50,724 nucleotides of DNA from an uncultured Eubacteriales bacterium (GCA_902768795.1 CACXMS010000014.1:1-50724); one strand, 5' to 3'. Shown: positions 7,402 through 16,904, counted from the stretch's first letter. A program made the numbers and translations. Notes: a model not told the origin generated them from the sequence alone.

Positions 7402-8952
7402 ATGACATCAGACAATCGGCAGAAGCTGCTTTGGGCGTCGTTTGCGGCACTCCTTCTTTTTCTGTGCCTTGTCGGCTGCACCGTTTCCGAGCCGCCCGCC
7501 GACCCCGTTTCCCCCATGGCCGCGCCGACGCCCGATCCTTTTCCGATCGTTCTCGGCGGCGAGCGCTATTCGGGGCAGGAAACCGCGCTGCAGGCCGTTC
7601 TGACGGCGGAAGACGTCGAAACGCTTTCGTCGTTTCCGGGATTGAAATCGCTCGACGCTTCCGGTAGCGTCTGCTACGCCGAGCTGCTCGCGTATGCAAA
7701 AGAGCATCCGGACGTGTCCGTTCTCTATACGGTTCCGATCGGGGAAGCCGTTCTTTCGAGCGACGCCGAGCACGCAGAGCTTACATCGCTTTCCGATCCG
7801 AAACCGCTTGCCTTTCTTCCGAACCTGCGATCGCTCACCGTTTCGGAGCCACTGACGCCGCAGGCGGCGCGGGAGATGCTCTCTGCTTTGCCCGACGCGG
7901 CGCTGAACTACTCCGTATCCTTCGCGGGCACGGTTGTGCAAAATGACGTGACCTCGCTTGATTTATCTGCGTTTTCCCCCGACGCGGCCCAAGAGCTTGC
8001 CGAGGGGCTTTCGGCGCTGCCGCTTCTGAACGACGTCCGGCTGACGCCTCAGGAGGGCGATTCAAGCTGGACGCTCGCCGACGTCGGCATTTTGCAGGCC
8101 GTGCGGCCCGAAATCAAAGTCGATTATCGCGTGACGGCGTTTCGCAAGACCTTTTCGCTTGCCGACGAAGTCGTCGATCTGAGCAACACGCCGCTGGCGG
8201 AGCGGCTTGACGAGCTGCGTGCGCTGCTGCCGTACCTGAGAAACGTCACGCGGCTCGATATGGAAAACTGCGGGATCGACAACGAAACGATGGCCGCGCT
8301 CCGGGAGGAGTTTCCTTCTCCGAAGATCGTCTGGCGCGTGAAGGTCGGACCGTATTCCTGCCGCACCGACGCGCTGATGATCCGCTTTTCCAACTACATC
8401 AGCAACCGCAAGCTGAACGACAACGATCTCAAAGCGCTCGTCTACTGCAACGACATGAAGTATATGGACCTCGGGCACAGTGACATCACGCATCCCTATG
8501 TGGTCGCGTACATGCCGAACCTGGAGGTCTGCATCGTCGCGCCTTCGAAGGTGACGGATATTTCCGGCTTTGAAAACTGCAAGGATCTCGAATACTGCGA
8601 GCTGTTCAACTGCAAAATCACGGACGTTTCCCCGCTTGCCGGCTGCACCGAGCTGCACCATCTGAACCTGTGCATGAACAAAATCAGCGACATTTCGCCG
8701 CTGTACGGGCTGACGAATCTCGAACGGCTCTGGATCTCGCGCAATCCGATCCCGCAGGAGCAGATCGATCATATGCAGGCGATCGTTCCGGACTGCACGA
8801 TCAACACGACGGCCAAGGATCCGACGCAGAACGAATGGCGCTGGAAGCGTCACGGCGACTGCAACTTTGCGATCCGGTACGATCTGCTGCGGAAACAGTT
8901 TCTCTATGACCGCTCCCAGAACACCTATTCGGTCGAACCGGACTTTGACTGA
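7402..8952 (+). CDS. Leucine-rich-repeat lipoprotein
   Basis: A 516-residue surface lipoprotein. The N-terminus has a hydrophobic segment ending LCLVGC, so Cys26 is the likely lipidated residue, followed by a Pro/Asp-rich linker. The body holds irregular leucine-rich repeats. Clear C-terminal copies are KYMDLGHSDITHPYVVAYMP, LEYCELFNCKITDVSPLAGC and LHHLNLCMNKISDISPLYGL. These resemble the SDS22/internalin-like bacterial LRRs used for protein or ligand binding outside the cell. The ATG at 7402 follows CAGGAGGATC. The upstream part of the longer frame is promoter DNA. It is 26 bases upstream of an ABC exporter, so they are probably co-transcribed, but no functional link can be read from sequence. 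Confidence 0.88.
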   Translation: MTSDNRQKLLWASFAALLLFLCLVGCTVSEPPADPVSPMAAPTPDPFPIVLGGERYSGQETALQAVLTAEDVETLSSFPGLKSLDASGSVCYAELLAYAKEHPDVSVLYTVPIGEAVLSSDAEHAELTSLSDPKPLAFLPNLRSLTVSEPLTPQAAREMLSALPDAALNYSVSFAGTVVQNDVTSLDLSAFSPDAAQELAEGLSALPLLNDVRLTPQEGDSSWTLADVGILQAVRPEIKVDYRVTAFRKTFSLADEVVDLSNTPLAERLDELRALLPYLRNVTRLDMENCGIDNETMAALREEFPSPKIVWRVKVGPYSCRTDALMIRFSNYISNRKLNDNDLKALVYCNDMKYMDLGHSDITHPYVVAYMPNLEVCIVAPSKVTDISGFENCKDLEYCELFNCKITDVSPLAGCTELHHLNLCMNKISDISPLYGLTNLERLWISRNPIPQEQIDHMQAIVPDCTINTTAKDPTQNEWRWKRHGDCNFAIRYDLLRKQFLYDRSQNTYSVEPDFD

Positions 8953-8978
8953 GACGGCAGAACAAATGAGGTGATTTC

Positions 8979-10733
8979 TTGAAAAAAGCTTTGCATCAAA
9001 GCGCCGTCCCTTCGGCGCCTCCCAAAAAGGACTTTTCCAAAAACGCGCTGGCGGTTTTTCTCTCGTACTTCGGTCCGCATTGGAAACCGTTTGCGATCGA
9101 CATGCTCTGTGCGTCGGCAGTCGCCGCCGTCGATCTGGTTTTCCCGGTCGTTTCGCGCCGCGCGATGCAGACGCTGCTTCCCGATCGGCTGTTCGGCATC
9201 TTCTTTGCGGTCATCGGCGGGCTGATTCTCGCCTATCTGATCAAAGCCGTTTTGCACTACGTCATCATCGTGGTCGGCCACGGGATGGGCGTGCTCGTCG
9301 AAGCGGACATGCGAAAAGACGTCTTTACCCACATTGAAAGTCTCAGCTTCTCCTTCTTTGACAAGAACCGCACGGGCGTTCTGATGTCCCGCGTGACGAA
9401 CGATTTGTTCGACATCACGGAGCTCGCGCACCACGGTCCGGAAAATCTGCTGATCTGCAGTCTGACGATCCTCGGTTCGGTCATCGTCATGTTTGTAATT
9501 CGCTGGGAGCTGGCGCTCGTCATTGCGGTAATCCTTCCGCTTCTGATGTGGTTCACGCTCGCGCAGCGCAAGTCGATGCGAACCGCAAGCGTTGACGTCC
9601 GCAAAAAGACCGCCGAGATCAACGCGGCGATCGAGAGCGGCATCAGCGGCGTCAGAACGGCCAAGGCGTTTGCGAACGAGGAAGAAGAAGGCCGGAAATT
9701 TGACGATGCAAACGGGATCTTCAAGGTTGCCAAGCGCGGATTCTACAAGGCGATGGGCCGGTTCCAAAGCGGTATGGAGTTTTCGACCGGCGTGCTGCAG
9801 GTCGTCGTGATCGGCGTAGGCGGGCTGTTGATCATGCTCGGCCGGATGGATTACATCGATCTGATCACCTTTACGCTGTATGTCTCCGCATTCCTGTCGC
9901 CGCTTCGGAAGCTCGTCATGTTTATGGAGCAATACACGCAGGGCGCCGCCGGATTCGAGCGGTTTCTGGAAATCATGCGTACCGAGCCGGAGATTGCCGA
10001 CGCGCCGGACGCGAAGGAACTTGAGAACGTGCGCGGCGAGATCCGCTACGACCACGTATCGTTCCGCTATAACGAAAGCTCGGAGGTGCTGCACGACATC
10101 AACCTTTCCGTTCTGCCCGGGGAAAGTCTTGCGCTGGTCGGGCCATCCGGCGGCGGCAAGACGACGCTCTGCCATCTGCTCCCGCGTTTTTATGACGTGA
10201 CGGAGGGCGTTGTTTCGATCGACGGGAACGACGTCCGCAGCGTCACGCAGGACAGTCTGCACCGCGCGATCGGCATCATTCAGCAGGATGTGTTCATGTT
10301 TGCGGGAACCGTTCGGGAAAACATCCGGTACGGACGGCCGGACGCGACCGACGAAGAGGTCGAATGGGCGGCGAAACGCGCGGAAATTCACGAGGCCTAT
10401 ATCGGCGAACGCGGCGTCATGCTTTCGGGCGGGCAGAAGCAGCGCGTCAGCATTGCGCGCGTCTTTCTGAAAAATCCGCCGATCCTGATCCTCGACGAAG
10501 CGACCAGCGCGCTCGATTCCGTGACCGAACAGCGCATCCAGGCGAGTCTCGACGCGCTCAGCAAAGGCCGAACCAGCATTATCATCGCGCACCGGCTCTC
10601 GACCGTTCGCAACGCAACGCGCATCGCCGTGATCGAGGGCGAGCGCATCCTCGAAATCGGCACGCACGCCGAGCTCATGGCAAAGGACGGCGCTTATAAG
10701 AAGCTGCGTCTTGCGCAAAAGCTGGCTGAATAA
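8979..10733 (+). CDS. Half-size ABC exporter (membrane domain plus ATPase) with a short NBD deletion
   Basis: A 584-residue type IV ABC exporter, expected to act as a homodimer. Six membrane helices occupy about residues 35-325, with the coupling region SFSFFDKNRTGVLMSRVTND. The ATPase has Walker A GPSGGGKTTL, Q-loop IIQQDVFMFAGTVREN, signature LSGGQKQR, Walker B ILILDEATSALD and the switch His in IIIAHRLST. Substrate unknown (lipid, peptide or drug). Oddity: homologues usually carry about ten residues of the type FIMSLPEGYD between the helix ending IHE and YIGERG. Here IHE is followed directly by AYIGERG (junction near 10394) with the frame kept. Translation starts at a TTG with GAGGTGA upstream. 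Confidence 0.93.
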   Translation: MKKALHQSAVPSAPPKKDFSKNALAVFLSYFGPHWKPFAIDMLCASAVAAVDLVFPVVSRRAMQTLLPDRLFGIFFAVIGGLILAYLIKAVLHYVIIVVGHGMGVLVEADMRKDVFTHIESLSFSFFDKNRTGVLMSRVTNDLFDITELAHHGPENLLICSLTILGSVIVMFVIRWELALVIAVILPLLMWFTLAQRKSMRTASVDVRKKTAEINAAIESGISGVRTAKAFANEEEEGRKFDDANGIFKVAKRGFYKAMGRFQSGMEFSTGVLQVVVIGVGGLLIMLGRMDYIDLITFTLYVSAFLSPLRKLVMFMEQYTQGAAGFERFLEIMRTEPEIADAPDAKELENVRGEIRYDHVSFRYNESSEVLHDINLSVLPGESLALVGPSGGGKTTLCHLLPRFYDVTEGVVSIDGNDVRSVTQDSLHRAIGIIQQDVFMFAGTVRENIRYGRPDATDEEVEWAAKRAEIHEAYIGERGVMLSGGQKQRVSIARVFLKNPPILILDEATSALDSVTEQRIQASLDALSKGRTSIIIAHRLSTVRNATRIAVIEGERILEIGTHAELMAKDGAYKKLRLAQKLAE

Positions 10734-10742
10734 CCATTCGAA

Positions 10743-10790
10743 CACAGGACGTCAAAGAGCTTTTGGTCTCTTTTGACGTCCTGTTTTTTT
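10743..10790 (+). terminator. Terminator of the LRR/ABC operon
   Basis: A long stem (ACAGGACGTCAAAGAG with its near-complement) followed by seven T, nine bases after the ABC stop codon. Confidence 0.88.
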
Positions 10791-10828
10791 GATACCATGT
10801 TTTTTGCGTTCCCTTTTCAGCGCGCAGG

Positions 10829-11749
10829 TTATTTCGAATCGGTGCCCGCGGCCGTTCCGTTCCAGCGCGCCTCGACGTCCTGTTCCCCGCAAAAGCCCTC
10901 CGACGCGCCGTTGGCGCCGATTTTGACGCCGGCAAACACGACCGCTTTCTCAAGCGCGATCTTTGCGCCGTCTCCCCTGGCGTAAAAATGCAGGAACGCG
11001 GAGAACAGCGCGTCGCCCGCGCCGACGGTATTGACGACCGGGCCGTCCTTATAGGCCGGAACCGTGGAAACGGATTCGGTTTCGGCGTCCAGCAGCATTG
11101 CGCCCTTTGCGCCCATTCCGAGCACGATGACGCGGTTATGATAGCGCTCCCGAAGATTCCGAAGGAATACTTCGGCGGCGCAGGGCAGAGCTTCGTCGCT
11201 CAAAAACAGGATGTCCGCGTTTTCCATAAAATCGCGGTTATATCCGTCCCCTGGATCGTGCAGCACATGAACGTCGGTCGCCGTCAGAACGCCTGCCTGT
11301 TTTGCAGCGCGGATCAGGCCGCGGTTGAAGTTGATGTTGCACAGCGCGGCAAGACCGCACGCTTTCATCTGTGTCAAAAACGGCTCGGGCGGAAGCGTCT
11401 GCTCCTGGATATCCTTGAGATCGCAATAGATTTGTCGTCTGCCCTGCGGATCGAACAGCACGGCGGAAACCGGCGTGGCGTTCAGCCCCCGGCGGATTCC
11501 GTCCGTTCCGATGCCGTCACGCGCCAGCTGCGCCAGGATTCTCTGCGCCTCCGCGTCGTCGCCCAGGAACGAAACGAGATTCACATCGTCGCCGAGCGTG
11601 ACAAGCGCCTTCGCCACATTGTATCCGACGCCCGAAACGGCGGACCGGATCCCGAAGAACGGATAATCGATTGGATAATAGTCGATCGGAAACCCTCTGA
11701 CGGCAACCGTTGTTTCAATATTCAAAAGTCCCGAAACAAAGATTTTCAT
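10829..11749 (-). CDS. PfkB-family carbohydrate kinase
   Basis: A 306-residue ribokinase-like sugar kinase. It begins MKIFVSGLLNIETTVAVRGF and has the substrate-side Gly-rich motif SGVGYNVAKALVTLG. The C-terminal PfkB signature NTVGAGDALFSAFL ends in the catalytic Asp; Asn replaces the usual first Asp of DTVGAGD. Members phosphorylate ribose, fructose 1-phosphate, adenosine or other sugars. The exact substrate is not evident. The ATG at 11749 has AAGGAATCGG ahead of it. The longer frame from 11857 crosses the promoter. Monocistronic. Confidence 0.88.
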   Translation of the reverse strand: MKIFVSGLLNIETTVAVRGFPIDYYPIDYPFFGIRSAVSGVGYNVAKALVTLGDDVNLVSFLGDDAEAQRILAQLARDGIGTDGIRRGLNATPVSAVLFDPQGRRQIYCDLKDIQEQTLPPEPFLTQMKACGLAALCNINFNRGLIRAAKQAGVLTATDVHVLHDPGDGYNRDFMENADILFLSDEALPCAAEVFLRNLRERYHNRVIVLGMGAKGAMLLDAETESVSTVPAYKDGPVVNTVGAGDALFSAFLHFYARGDGAKIALEKAVVFAGVKIGANGASEGFCGEQDVEARWNGTAAGTDSK

Positions 11750-11770
11750 ACCCGATTCCTTTTTTATGAT

Positions 11771-11806
11771 ACTTCGAATTATACTTCGAAAATGCGCCTT
11801 TGTCCA
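11771..11806 (-). promoter_or_regulatory. Promoter of the PfkB kinase with flanking TTCGAA repeats
   Basis: Minus-strand TGGACA (11806-11801), a 17-base spacer and a perfect TATAAT (11783-11778). Two copies of ACTTCGAA (11771-11778 and 11784-11791, plus-strand reading) flank the -10 box and could be an operator. Confidence 0.7.
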
Positions 11807-11821
11807 TACGGAGTATGCTCC

Positions 11822-11855
11822 CGAAAAACGCAGCGCCGCGATTTTCTCGCGGCGC
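11822..11855 (-). terminator. Terminator of pgk-tpiA
   Basis: Minus-strand stem GCGCCGCGA / TCGCGGCGC with a 5-base loop, followed by TGCGTTTTTCGG. It lies 29 bases past the tpiA stop. Confidence 0.78.
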
Positions 11856-11884
11856 ATTCGGATGTGTGCTTTGGAATTGCAGAA

Positions 11885-12631
11885 TCAGTAGAGAACGACC
11901 TTGGAAAAGTCCTCCGCCTTCAGACTTGCGCCGCCGATCAGACCGCCGTCGATCTCGGGCATCGCCATCAGCTCGGAAGCGTTCTTCGGATTCATGCTGC
12001 CGCCGTACTGGATGCGGACGGCGTCGCCGGTTTCCTTGCCGAACTTCGCTTCGATCGCCTTGCGGATGACCGCGATCGTCGCATTCGCGTCCTCTTTCGT
12101 TGCGGTCTTGCCGGTTCCGATCGCCCAGATCGGCTCATACGCAACGACCAGCGACTGCACCTGCCCGGCAGTCAGCCCGTCGAGATCGGCCACGATCTGA
12201 CCGGAAACGATCTCGTCGGTCACGCCGCTCTCGCGCTGCTCAAGCGATTCGCCGACGCAGATGATCGGGATCAGTCCCGCGGCCAGCGCCGCCTTGACGC
12301 GTTTGTTGACCGTTTCGTCGGTCTCGCCGAAATACTGACGGCGCTCGCTGTGGCCGATGATAACGTATTTGACGCCGCGTGCCAACAGCATTTTCGCGGA
12401 GATTTCGCCCGTGAACGCGCCCTTTTCCGCCCAATGGACGTTCTGCGCGCCGAGCTGAATGTTCGTGCCTTCGATCAGCTTTCCGACGCAGCACAGATCG
12501 ACGTACGGCGGGCATACCACGACTTCACACTGTGCGTCCTTTACGAGCGGGATCAGCGCCGCGACGAGTTCCTTCGCCTCGTCGGGCGTCATGTTCATCT
12601 TCCAGTTGCCTGCGATGATCGGTTTTCTCAT
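11885..12631 (-). CDS. tpiA: Triosephosphate isomerase
   Basis: Interconverts dihydroxyacetone phosphate and glyceraldehyde 3-phosphate in glycolysis. The 248 residues show the full TIM signature set: AGNWKMN with the active-site Lys, [13 protein letters not shown] with the electrophilic His, and [14 protein letters not shown] with the catalytic Glu. [12 protein letters not shown] and [10 protein letters not shown] form the phosphate grip. Standard length. It follows pgk by 15 bases in the same operon, a common order in Firmicutes, with GGAGGAAACAGCC ahead of the ATG. Confidence 0.98.
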   Translation of the reverse strand: MRKPIIAGNWKMNMTPDEAKELVAALIPLVKDAQCEVVVCPPYVDLCCVGKLIEGTNIQLGAQNVHWAEKGAFTGEISAKMLLARGVKYVIIGHSERRQYFGETDETVNKRVKAALAAGLIPIICVGESLEQRESGVTDEIVSGQIVADLDGLTAGQVQSLVVAYEPIWAIGTGKTATKEDANATIAVIRKAIEAKFGKETGDAVRIQYGGSMNPKNASELMAMPEIDGGLIGGASLKAEDFSKVVLY

Positions 12632-12646
12632 GGCTGTTTCCTCCGC

Positions 12647-13834
12647 TTATTTGTCGTTCAGAACCGCAACGCCGGGCAGGACCTTGCCTTCGAGGAACTC
12701 GAGGGACGCGCCGCCGCCGGTGGAAATGTGCGTGATCTTGCTCGCATAGCCGAGCTTCTTGACGGCCGAAGCGGAATCGCCGCCGCCGACGATCGTCGTG
12801 CCTTCGCAGTCCGCGCATGCCTGCGCGATCGCCTTCGTGCCGACCGCAAACGCCGGGAACTCGAACACGCCCATCGGGCCGTTCCAGACAACCGTCTTGG
12901 CCTTAATGATCGTTTCACGGAACAGCGCGATCGTCTTCTCGCCGATGTCGAGGCCCTGCCAGCCGGCCGGGATCTTGTCGGAATCGACGGTCATGTGCTC
13001 TGCATCCGCCGCAAACTCCTTTGCAACGACGGTGTCGATCGGGAGCAGCAGCTTCACGCCGCGCTCTTCGGCTTCCTTCATCAGATCCTTCGCAAGGTCG
13101 ATGCTGTCCGCGTCGAGCAGCGAGTTGCCGATTTCATAGCCCTTCGCCTTGAAGAACGTATACGCCATGCCGCCGCCGATGATCAGGCTGTCGCACTTGG
13201 TCAGCAGGTTCTTGATGACGCCGATCTTATCCGCAACCTTTGCGCCGCCGAGGATCGCCACGAACGGACGAACCGGATTGTCGAGCGCTTCGCCCATGAT
13301 GCCGAGCTCCTTGCCGATCAGATAGCCCGCGACGGCCGGGATGTAATCCGCAACGCCCGCGGTCGAAGCATGCGCGCGATGGACGGTGCCGAACGCGTCG
13401 GATACGAAGATGTCCGCCAGGCTCGCAAGCGCTTTTGCGAATTCCGGATCGTTCTTCTCCTCTTCCTTGTGGAAGCGGGTGTTCTCGAGCAGGACGATCT
13501 CGCCGTCCTTCATATCCGCGATCGCGGCCTTTGCGCTTTCGCCGATCGTATCTTCGGCAAACCAGATCTGCGTGTCGGGCAGCAATTCGGCCAGTTTCTC
13601 GCCGACCGGTGCCAGCGAGTACTTCGGGTTCACCTGTCCCTTCGGACGGCCGAGGTGCGAGCAGAGGATGACCTTCGCGTTGTGCTCCAGAAGGTACTTG
13701 ATCGTGGGCAGCGCCGCGACGATACGCTTATCGTCGGCGACTTTGCCGTCCTCGGTCAGCGGGACGTTAAAATCCACGCGGACAAGAACTTTCTTACCGG
13801 CTACCTGAATGTCTTCAATCGTTTTCTTTGCCAT
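12647..13834 (-). CDS. pgk: Phosphoglycerate kinase
   Basis: Transfers phosphate from 1,3-bisphosphoglycerate to ADP, the first ATP-forming step of glycolysis. The 395-residue product has [11 protein letters not shown] near the N-terminus, CSHLGRPKG, the hinge region and the nucleotide-binding [15 protein letters not shown]. Near the C-terminus it has [14 protein letters not shown] and [14 protein letters not shown]. Start at 13834 ([10 protein letters not shown]) with AAAGGAATC; a longer open frame from 13879 is not supported. It lies 63 bases downstream of the DivIVA-like gene on the same strand. I could not find a convincing promoter in that gap, so partial read-through from the ruv operon is possible. 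Confidence 0.98.
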   Translation of the reverse strand: MAKKTIEDIQVAGKKVLVRVDFNVPLTEDGKVADDKRIVAALPTIKYLLEHNAKVILCSHLGRPKGQVNPKYSLAPVGEKLAELLPDTQIWFAEDTIGESAKAAIADMKDGEIVLLENTRFHKEEEKNDPEFAKALASLADIFVSDAFGTVHRAHASTAGVADYIPAVAGYLIGKELGIMGEALDNPVRPFVAILGGAKVADKIGVIKNLLTKCDSLIIGGGMAYTFFKAKGYEIGNSLLDADSIDLAKDLMKEAEERGVKLLLPIDTVVAKEFAADAEHMTVDSDKIPAGWQGLDIGEKTIALFRETIIKAKTVVWNGPMGVFEFPAFAVGTKAIAQACADCEGTTIVGGGDSASAVKKLGYASKITHISTGGGASLEFLEGKVLPGVAVLNDK

Positions 13835-13897
13835 AGATTTGATTCCTTTCTGAATTAGATACTTGTTTCCAAACGGCATATCGCCGTACAGAACGAA

Positions 13898-14551
13898 TTA
13901 TGAATTGTCCGCCGCGTCAAGGATCCCGTCGATGATCGCATCGACCGGCGTTTCCTCCGCTTCCTCGCCGGACAGCTCCGAAACCGTCCAGAGCTTCTCG
14001 CCCTGCGGCTTTTCGGATTCCCCCGCCTCCCGGGGCGCCTCGATCAGCTTCCCGTCCGCGGACAGGATCTGCGGAACCGCGGCGTGGAGCTTCTGGGCAA
14101 GCTCCGCAAATTTGCGCGCGTTCTCTTCGGCGGTTCGGATGTTCTCCTGGACGAGCTGATCATAGTTCGACAGCAGCGCCGCATACGATTCGATCTGCTC
14201 CTGCGTTTCGTCAAGCCGCTTCTGGCTCTCGGTCTCCGCTTCCCGTACGATATCGCGCGCGTTCTGATACGCCGTATCGACAAGCTGCTCGGCGTCGCGC
14301 CGCGCCGCGTCGGAATCGGACTGCGACTGCTCGAGGATCTCCCCCGCCTGCCGCTGCGCGTCCGAAACAACGCGCTCCGCCTGCTCCGCCGCGTCGGTCA
14401 AAGCGCGGGCGATCGACCGCTCGCGGCTTTCAAACGACTGCACCCGCTCCGACAGCGTCAGATTCTCGCGTTCATACGCCGCAAGCTGCGCTTCCAGTTC
14501 CTCGATCCGCTCCGCCTGCTCCCGGATCTGCCTTGCTTTCTTCCCGAACAT
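13898..14551 (-). CDS. DivIVA-like coiled-coil protein
   Basis: A 217-residue acidic protein that is almost entirely predicted coiled coil from about residue 5 to 160. It contains the DivIVA/SepIVA-like stretch ESQKRLDETQEQIESYAALL, followed by a disordered acidic tail. It starts MFGKKARQIREQAERIEELE. Proteins of this kind act as membrane-curvature or cell-pole scaffolds in division, but the Leu/Gly-rich DivIVA N-terminal membrane-binding motif is not obvious, so the role is tentative. Start at 14551 with GGAGG. It begins one base after the ruvB stop, so it is the last gene of the ruvCAB operon. Confidence 0.72.
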   Translation of the reverse strand: MFGKKARQIREQAERIEELEAQLAAYERENLTLSERVQSFESRERSIARALTDAAEQAERVVSDAQRQAGEILEQSQSDSDAARRDAEQLVDTAYQNARDIVREAETESQKRLDETQEQIESYAALLSNYDQLVQENIRTAEENARKFAELAQKLHAAVPQILSADGKLIEAPREAGESEKPQGEKLWTVSELSGEEAEETPVDAIIDGILDAADNS

Positions 14552-14552
14552 C

Positions 14553-15584
14553 TTAAACCTCCAACTTCATCTGCTGCACCGGCTGCTGCGGCACCGGATA
14601 ATCGAGATGCCGATAGGCATCCGGCAGCACGATGCGCCCGCGCGACGTGCGCGCCAAAAATCCAAGCTTCAGCAGGTACGGCTCATACACGTCTTCCACA
14701 GTCCCCGCGTCCTCGCCGGTGTACGCTGCGATCGTATCCAGACCGACCGGACCGCCCTTGAAAATCTCAATCATCGCCACAAGCATTTTGCGGTCGACCG
14801 CATCCAGCCCGAGTTCGTCAATCTTCAGCATGTTCAGGGCGCTTTGCGCCGTTTCGACGTCGATCACGCCGTCTCCGCGCACCTGCGAGAAATCGCGCAC
14901 GCGCCGCAAAAGCCGGTTGGCGATCCGCGGCGTGCCGCGCGAACGGGACGCGATCTCCAGCGCGCCGTCCCCGTCGATCTCGATCTTGAGGATATCCGCG
15001 CTGCGGATGATAATCTCCTTCAGATCCTCCGGTGAATACAACTCGAGCTGTTCCTTGATGCCGAACCGGTCGCGCAGCGGCGACGACAGCATGCCGAGCC
15101 GCGTTGTCGCCCCGATCAGCGTGAACTTCGGCAAATCAAGCCGGATGCTCCGCGCGCCGGGGCCCTTGCCGATAATGATATCAAGCGCAAAATCCTCCAT
15201 CGCGGGGTACAGCACTTCCTCGACGTTCGGATTCAGACGGTGAATCTCATCGATGAACAGAACGTCGCCCGGAGACAGGTTCGTCAAAAGCGCGGCAAGA
15301 TCCCCCGCGTGCGTGATCGCGGGGCCGCTCGTGACGCGAAGCGACACGCCCATTTCATTGGCGACGATGCCCGCAAGCGTCGTTTTGCCGAGGCCCGGCG
15401 GGCCGTACAGCAGGGCGTGATCGAGCGATTCGCCGCGTGATTTCGCCGCTTCGATATAAATCTGCATGTGCTCCTTGACCGCATCCTGTCCGATGTACTC
15501 GGAAAGAAAGTGCGGCCGGAGACTGTATTCGTTTTTCACGTCCTCCTCGCGAAGCGAGGACGTGATCAGACGGTCATCCTGCAT
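14553..15584 (-). CDS. ruvB: Holliday junction branch migration helicase RuvB
   Basis: AAA+ motor of the RuvAB complex that drives branch migration at Holliday junctions. The 343-residue protein has the N-terminal [18 protein letters not shown], Walker [14 protein letters not shown], Walker [11 protein letters not shown] and sensor-1 [19 protein letters not shown]. The sensor-2 arginine is in [16 protein letters not shown]. The C-terminal winged helix shows [15 protein letters not shown] and [15 protein letters not shown]. It begins three bases after ruvA ends, in a ruvC-ruvA-ruvB operon. Confidence 0.98.
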   Translation of the reverse strand: MQDDRLITSSLREEDVKNEYSLRPHFLSEYIGQDAVKEHMQIYIEAAKSRGESLDHALLYGPPGLGKTTLAGIVANEMGVSLRVTSGPAITHAGDLAALLTNLSPGDVLFIDEIHRLNPNVEEVLYPAMEDFALDIIIGKGPGARSIRLDLPKFTLIGATTRLGMLSSPLRDRFGIKEQLELYSPEDLKEIIIRSADILKIEIDGDGALEIASRSRGTPRIANRLLRRVRDFSQVRGDGVIDVETAQSALNMLKIDELGLDAVDRKMLVAMIEIFKGGPVGLDTIAAYTGEDAGTVEDVYEPYLLKLGFLARTSRGRIVLPDAYRHLDYPVPQQPVQQMKLEV

Positions 15585-15587
15585 ACC

Positions 15588-16178
15588 TTACCCCTTCGCC
15601 ATGCTCCGCAGGGCTTTTGTGATCAGCTCCTCGACGCTGCCTGCCTCCGCAATCGCCGCCACCGCGCGCGACGCGGAAAGCCCGTCGTAGCCGAGCGCCG
15701 TCAACGCGGCGACCGCTTCGGTCCGGATATCCTGTTCGACCTGCGCCGCGCCGACCGCGGCTTTGGGCGCGCCGATTTCGTCGCGCACCGATCCTGCCAA
15801 TTCCAGAATGACGCGCTGCGCGGTCTTTCTTCCCATGCCCGAAACGCGATCGAACGCGGACGGATTGTCCGTCACGATCGCGGCGCGCACATCCGACGGC
15901 GTCATGACCGACAGCACGGAGATCGCCAGCTTCGGTCCGATCCGCGTAACGCCGATCAGTTTGCGGAACATGTCCCGCTCCTCGTCGGAGCCGAATCCGT
16001 ACAGCGCCTGCACGCCGTCCGCCAGATGCAGATGCGTCAACAGCTTTGCGGATGCGCCCGGCTGCAGTTTTTTCAGCGTCATCGAGCTGCAGAACAGCTC
16101 GTAACCGACGCCGCCCGCCTCGATCACCGCGCGGTCGAGCGCAACTTCGTCGACGATTCCGCGAATATATGCGTACAT
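15588..16178 (-). CDS. ruvA: Holliday junction DNA-binding protein RuvA
   Basis: A 196-residue protein that tetramerises on Holliday junctions and recruits RuvB. MYAYIRGIVDEV opens the OB-fold domain. The helix-hairpin-helix region has LIGVTRIGPKLAISVLS and VSGMGRKTAQRVILELAG. The C-terminal domain III, EAVAALTALGYDGLSASRAV, contacts RuvB. Start taken at 16178 with GGAGGAG ahead; the frame open to 16238 runs into ruvC. Eight bases separate it from the ruvC stop. Confidence 0.97.
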   Translation of the reverse strand: MYAYIRGIVDEVALDRAVIEAGGVGYELFCSSMTLKKLQPGASAKLLTHLHLADGVQALYGFGSDEERDMFRKLIGVTRIGPKLAISVLSVMTPSDVRAAIVTDNPSAFDRVSGMGRKTAQRVILELAGSVRDEIGAPKAAVGAAQVEQDIRTEAVAALTALGYDGLSASRAVAAIAEAGSVEELITKALRSMAKG

Positions 16179-16186
16179 AGCTCCTC

Positions 16187-16684
16187 CTATCGAATCCGAT
16201 ACTCTTCCTGCGCCGGACCGGCGTGAAACGCAAGGCACAGCGCAACGGCGAGCGCGTCGGCCGCATCGTCCGGCTTCGGCTCGGTCTTGAGCCCGAGCAG
16301 CACGCGGATCATCTGCTGTACCTGCTTTTTATCCGCATGCCCGTTGCCGCACACCGATTGCTTGATTTCCATCGGCGTAAACTCGTAAGCGGGAATTCCC
16401 TGCTGCTGTACGCCGAGCAGCGCGACGCCTCTGCCCGATCCGACGGCGATCGCGGTCGTCACGTTATGATAGAAGAACAGTTCTTCAAACGCCGCCATGT
16501 CAGGCCGGTACAGTTCGCAAAGCTGGCGCGTGCCCAGATACAGCCGTTCGAGACGTTCCGGAAACGGCATGGACTTGTCCGTTTCAACGACGCCGAAGTC
16601 GATCGGCGCGATGGTCTGCCCGTTCTTTTCGACCACGCCGTAGCCCATAATCGCATAACCGGGGTCGATTCCCAGAATCCGCAA
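16187..16684 (-). CDS. ruvC: Crossover junction endonuclease RuvC
   Basis: Resolves Holliday junctions by symmetric cleavage. The 165-residue protein begins LRILGIDPGYAIMGYGVVE, so Asp7 is the first catalytic acid. Glu67 (AAFEELFF) and the PKPDDAADALAVALC aspartates complete the metal site. The start is a TTG at 16684 spaced six bases from GGAGG. The slightly longer frame starting at 16699 overlaps that ribosome site. It is the first gene of the ruv operon, with a strong promoter 29-57 bases upstream. Confidence 0.95.
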   Translation of the reverse strand: MRILGIDPGYAIMGYGVVEKNGQTIAPIDFGVVETDKSMPFPERLERLYLGTRQLCELYRPDMAAFEELFFYHNVTTAIAVGSGRGVALLGVQQQGIPAYEFTPMEIKQSVCGNGHADKKQVQQMIRVLLGLKTEPKPDDAADALAVALCLAFHAGPAQEEYRIR

Positions 16685-16712
16685 CGCGCACCTCCCCAAG
16701 CTGAATCAGTTT

Positions 16713-16741
16713 ATTATAACATGCCGTTTTTCTATATGCAA
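16713..16741 (-). promoter_or_regulatory. Sigma-A promoter of the ruvCAB operon
   Basis: Minus-strand TTGCAT (16741-16736), 17-base spacer, perfect TATAAT (16718-16713). Confidence 0.82.
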
Positions 16742-16769
16742 GAAATAATTCGGAAATGTAAAAAACACG

Positions 16770-16798
16770 TTGCGTTTCTGAAAAAGATATGGTAAACT
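16770..16798 (+). promoter_or_regulatory. Possible promoter of the NifU-like/GGGtGRT operon
   Basis: TTGCGT (16770-16775), 17-base spacer, TAAACT (16793-16798). It is divergent from the ruv promoter. It predicts a leader of about 100 bases before the ATG at 16905. TATATT just downstream is an alternative -10. Confidence 0.5.
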
Positions 16799-16904
16799 AT
16801 ATTAGGATTTTTCTGTGCGGCCATGCCTTTACAGCGGCTGTGCAGGCGAAGATTCGGCACATTCCAAATTCAAACTCTACATCGAAAAAGGAGGACGACA
16901 ACAC

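Noticed and set aside
10988..13858. 956-codon plus-strand open frame opposite the PfkB, tpiA and pgk genes
   Set aside because: It is the antisense reading of three well-supported genes. Its composition (Arg, Asp, Ala, Val-rich) follows from GC-biased codons and it has no ribosome site.
13835..13897. Separate promoter for pgk-tpiA
   Set aside because: I looked on the minus strand for -35/-10 pairs with 16-18 base spacing and found none convincing. Only a small ACGGC/GCCGT hairpin is present.
16815..16904. Thirty-codon N-terminal extension of the NifU-like protein
   Set aside because: It runs through the leader and the AAAGGAGG ribosome site. The family starts at MQYTKE-like sequence.
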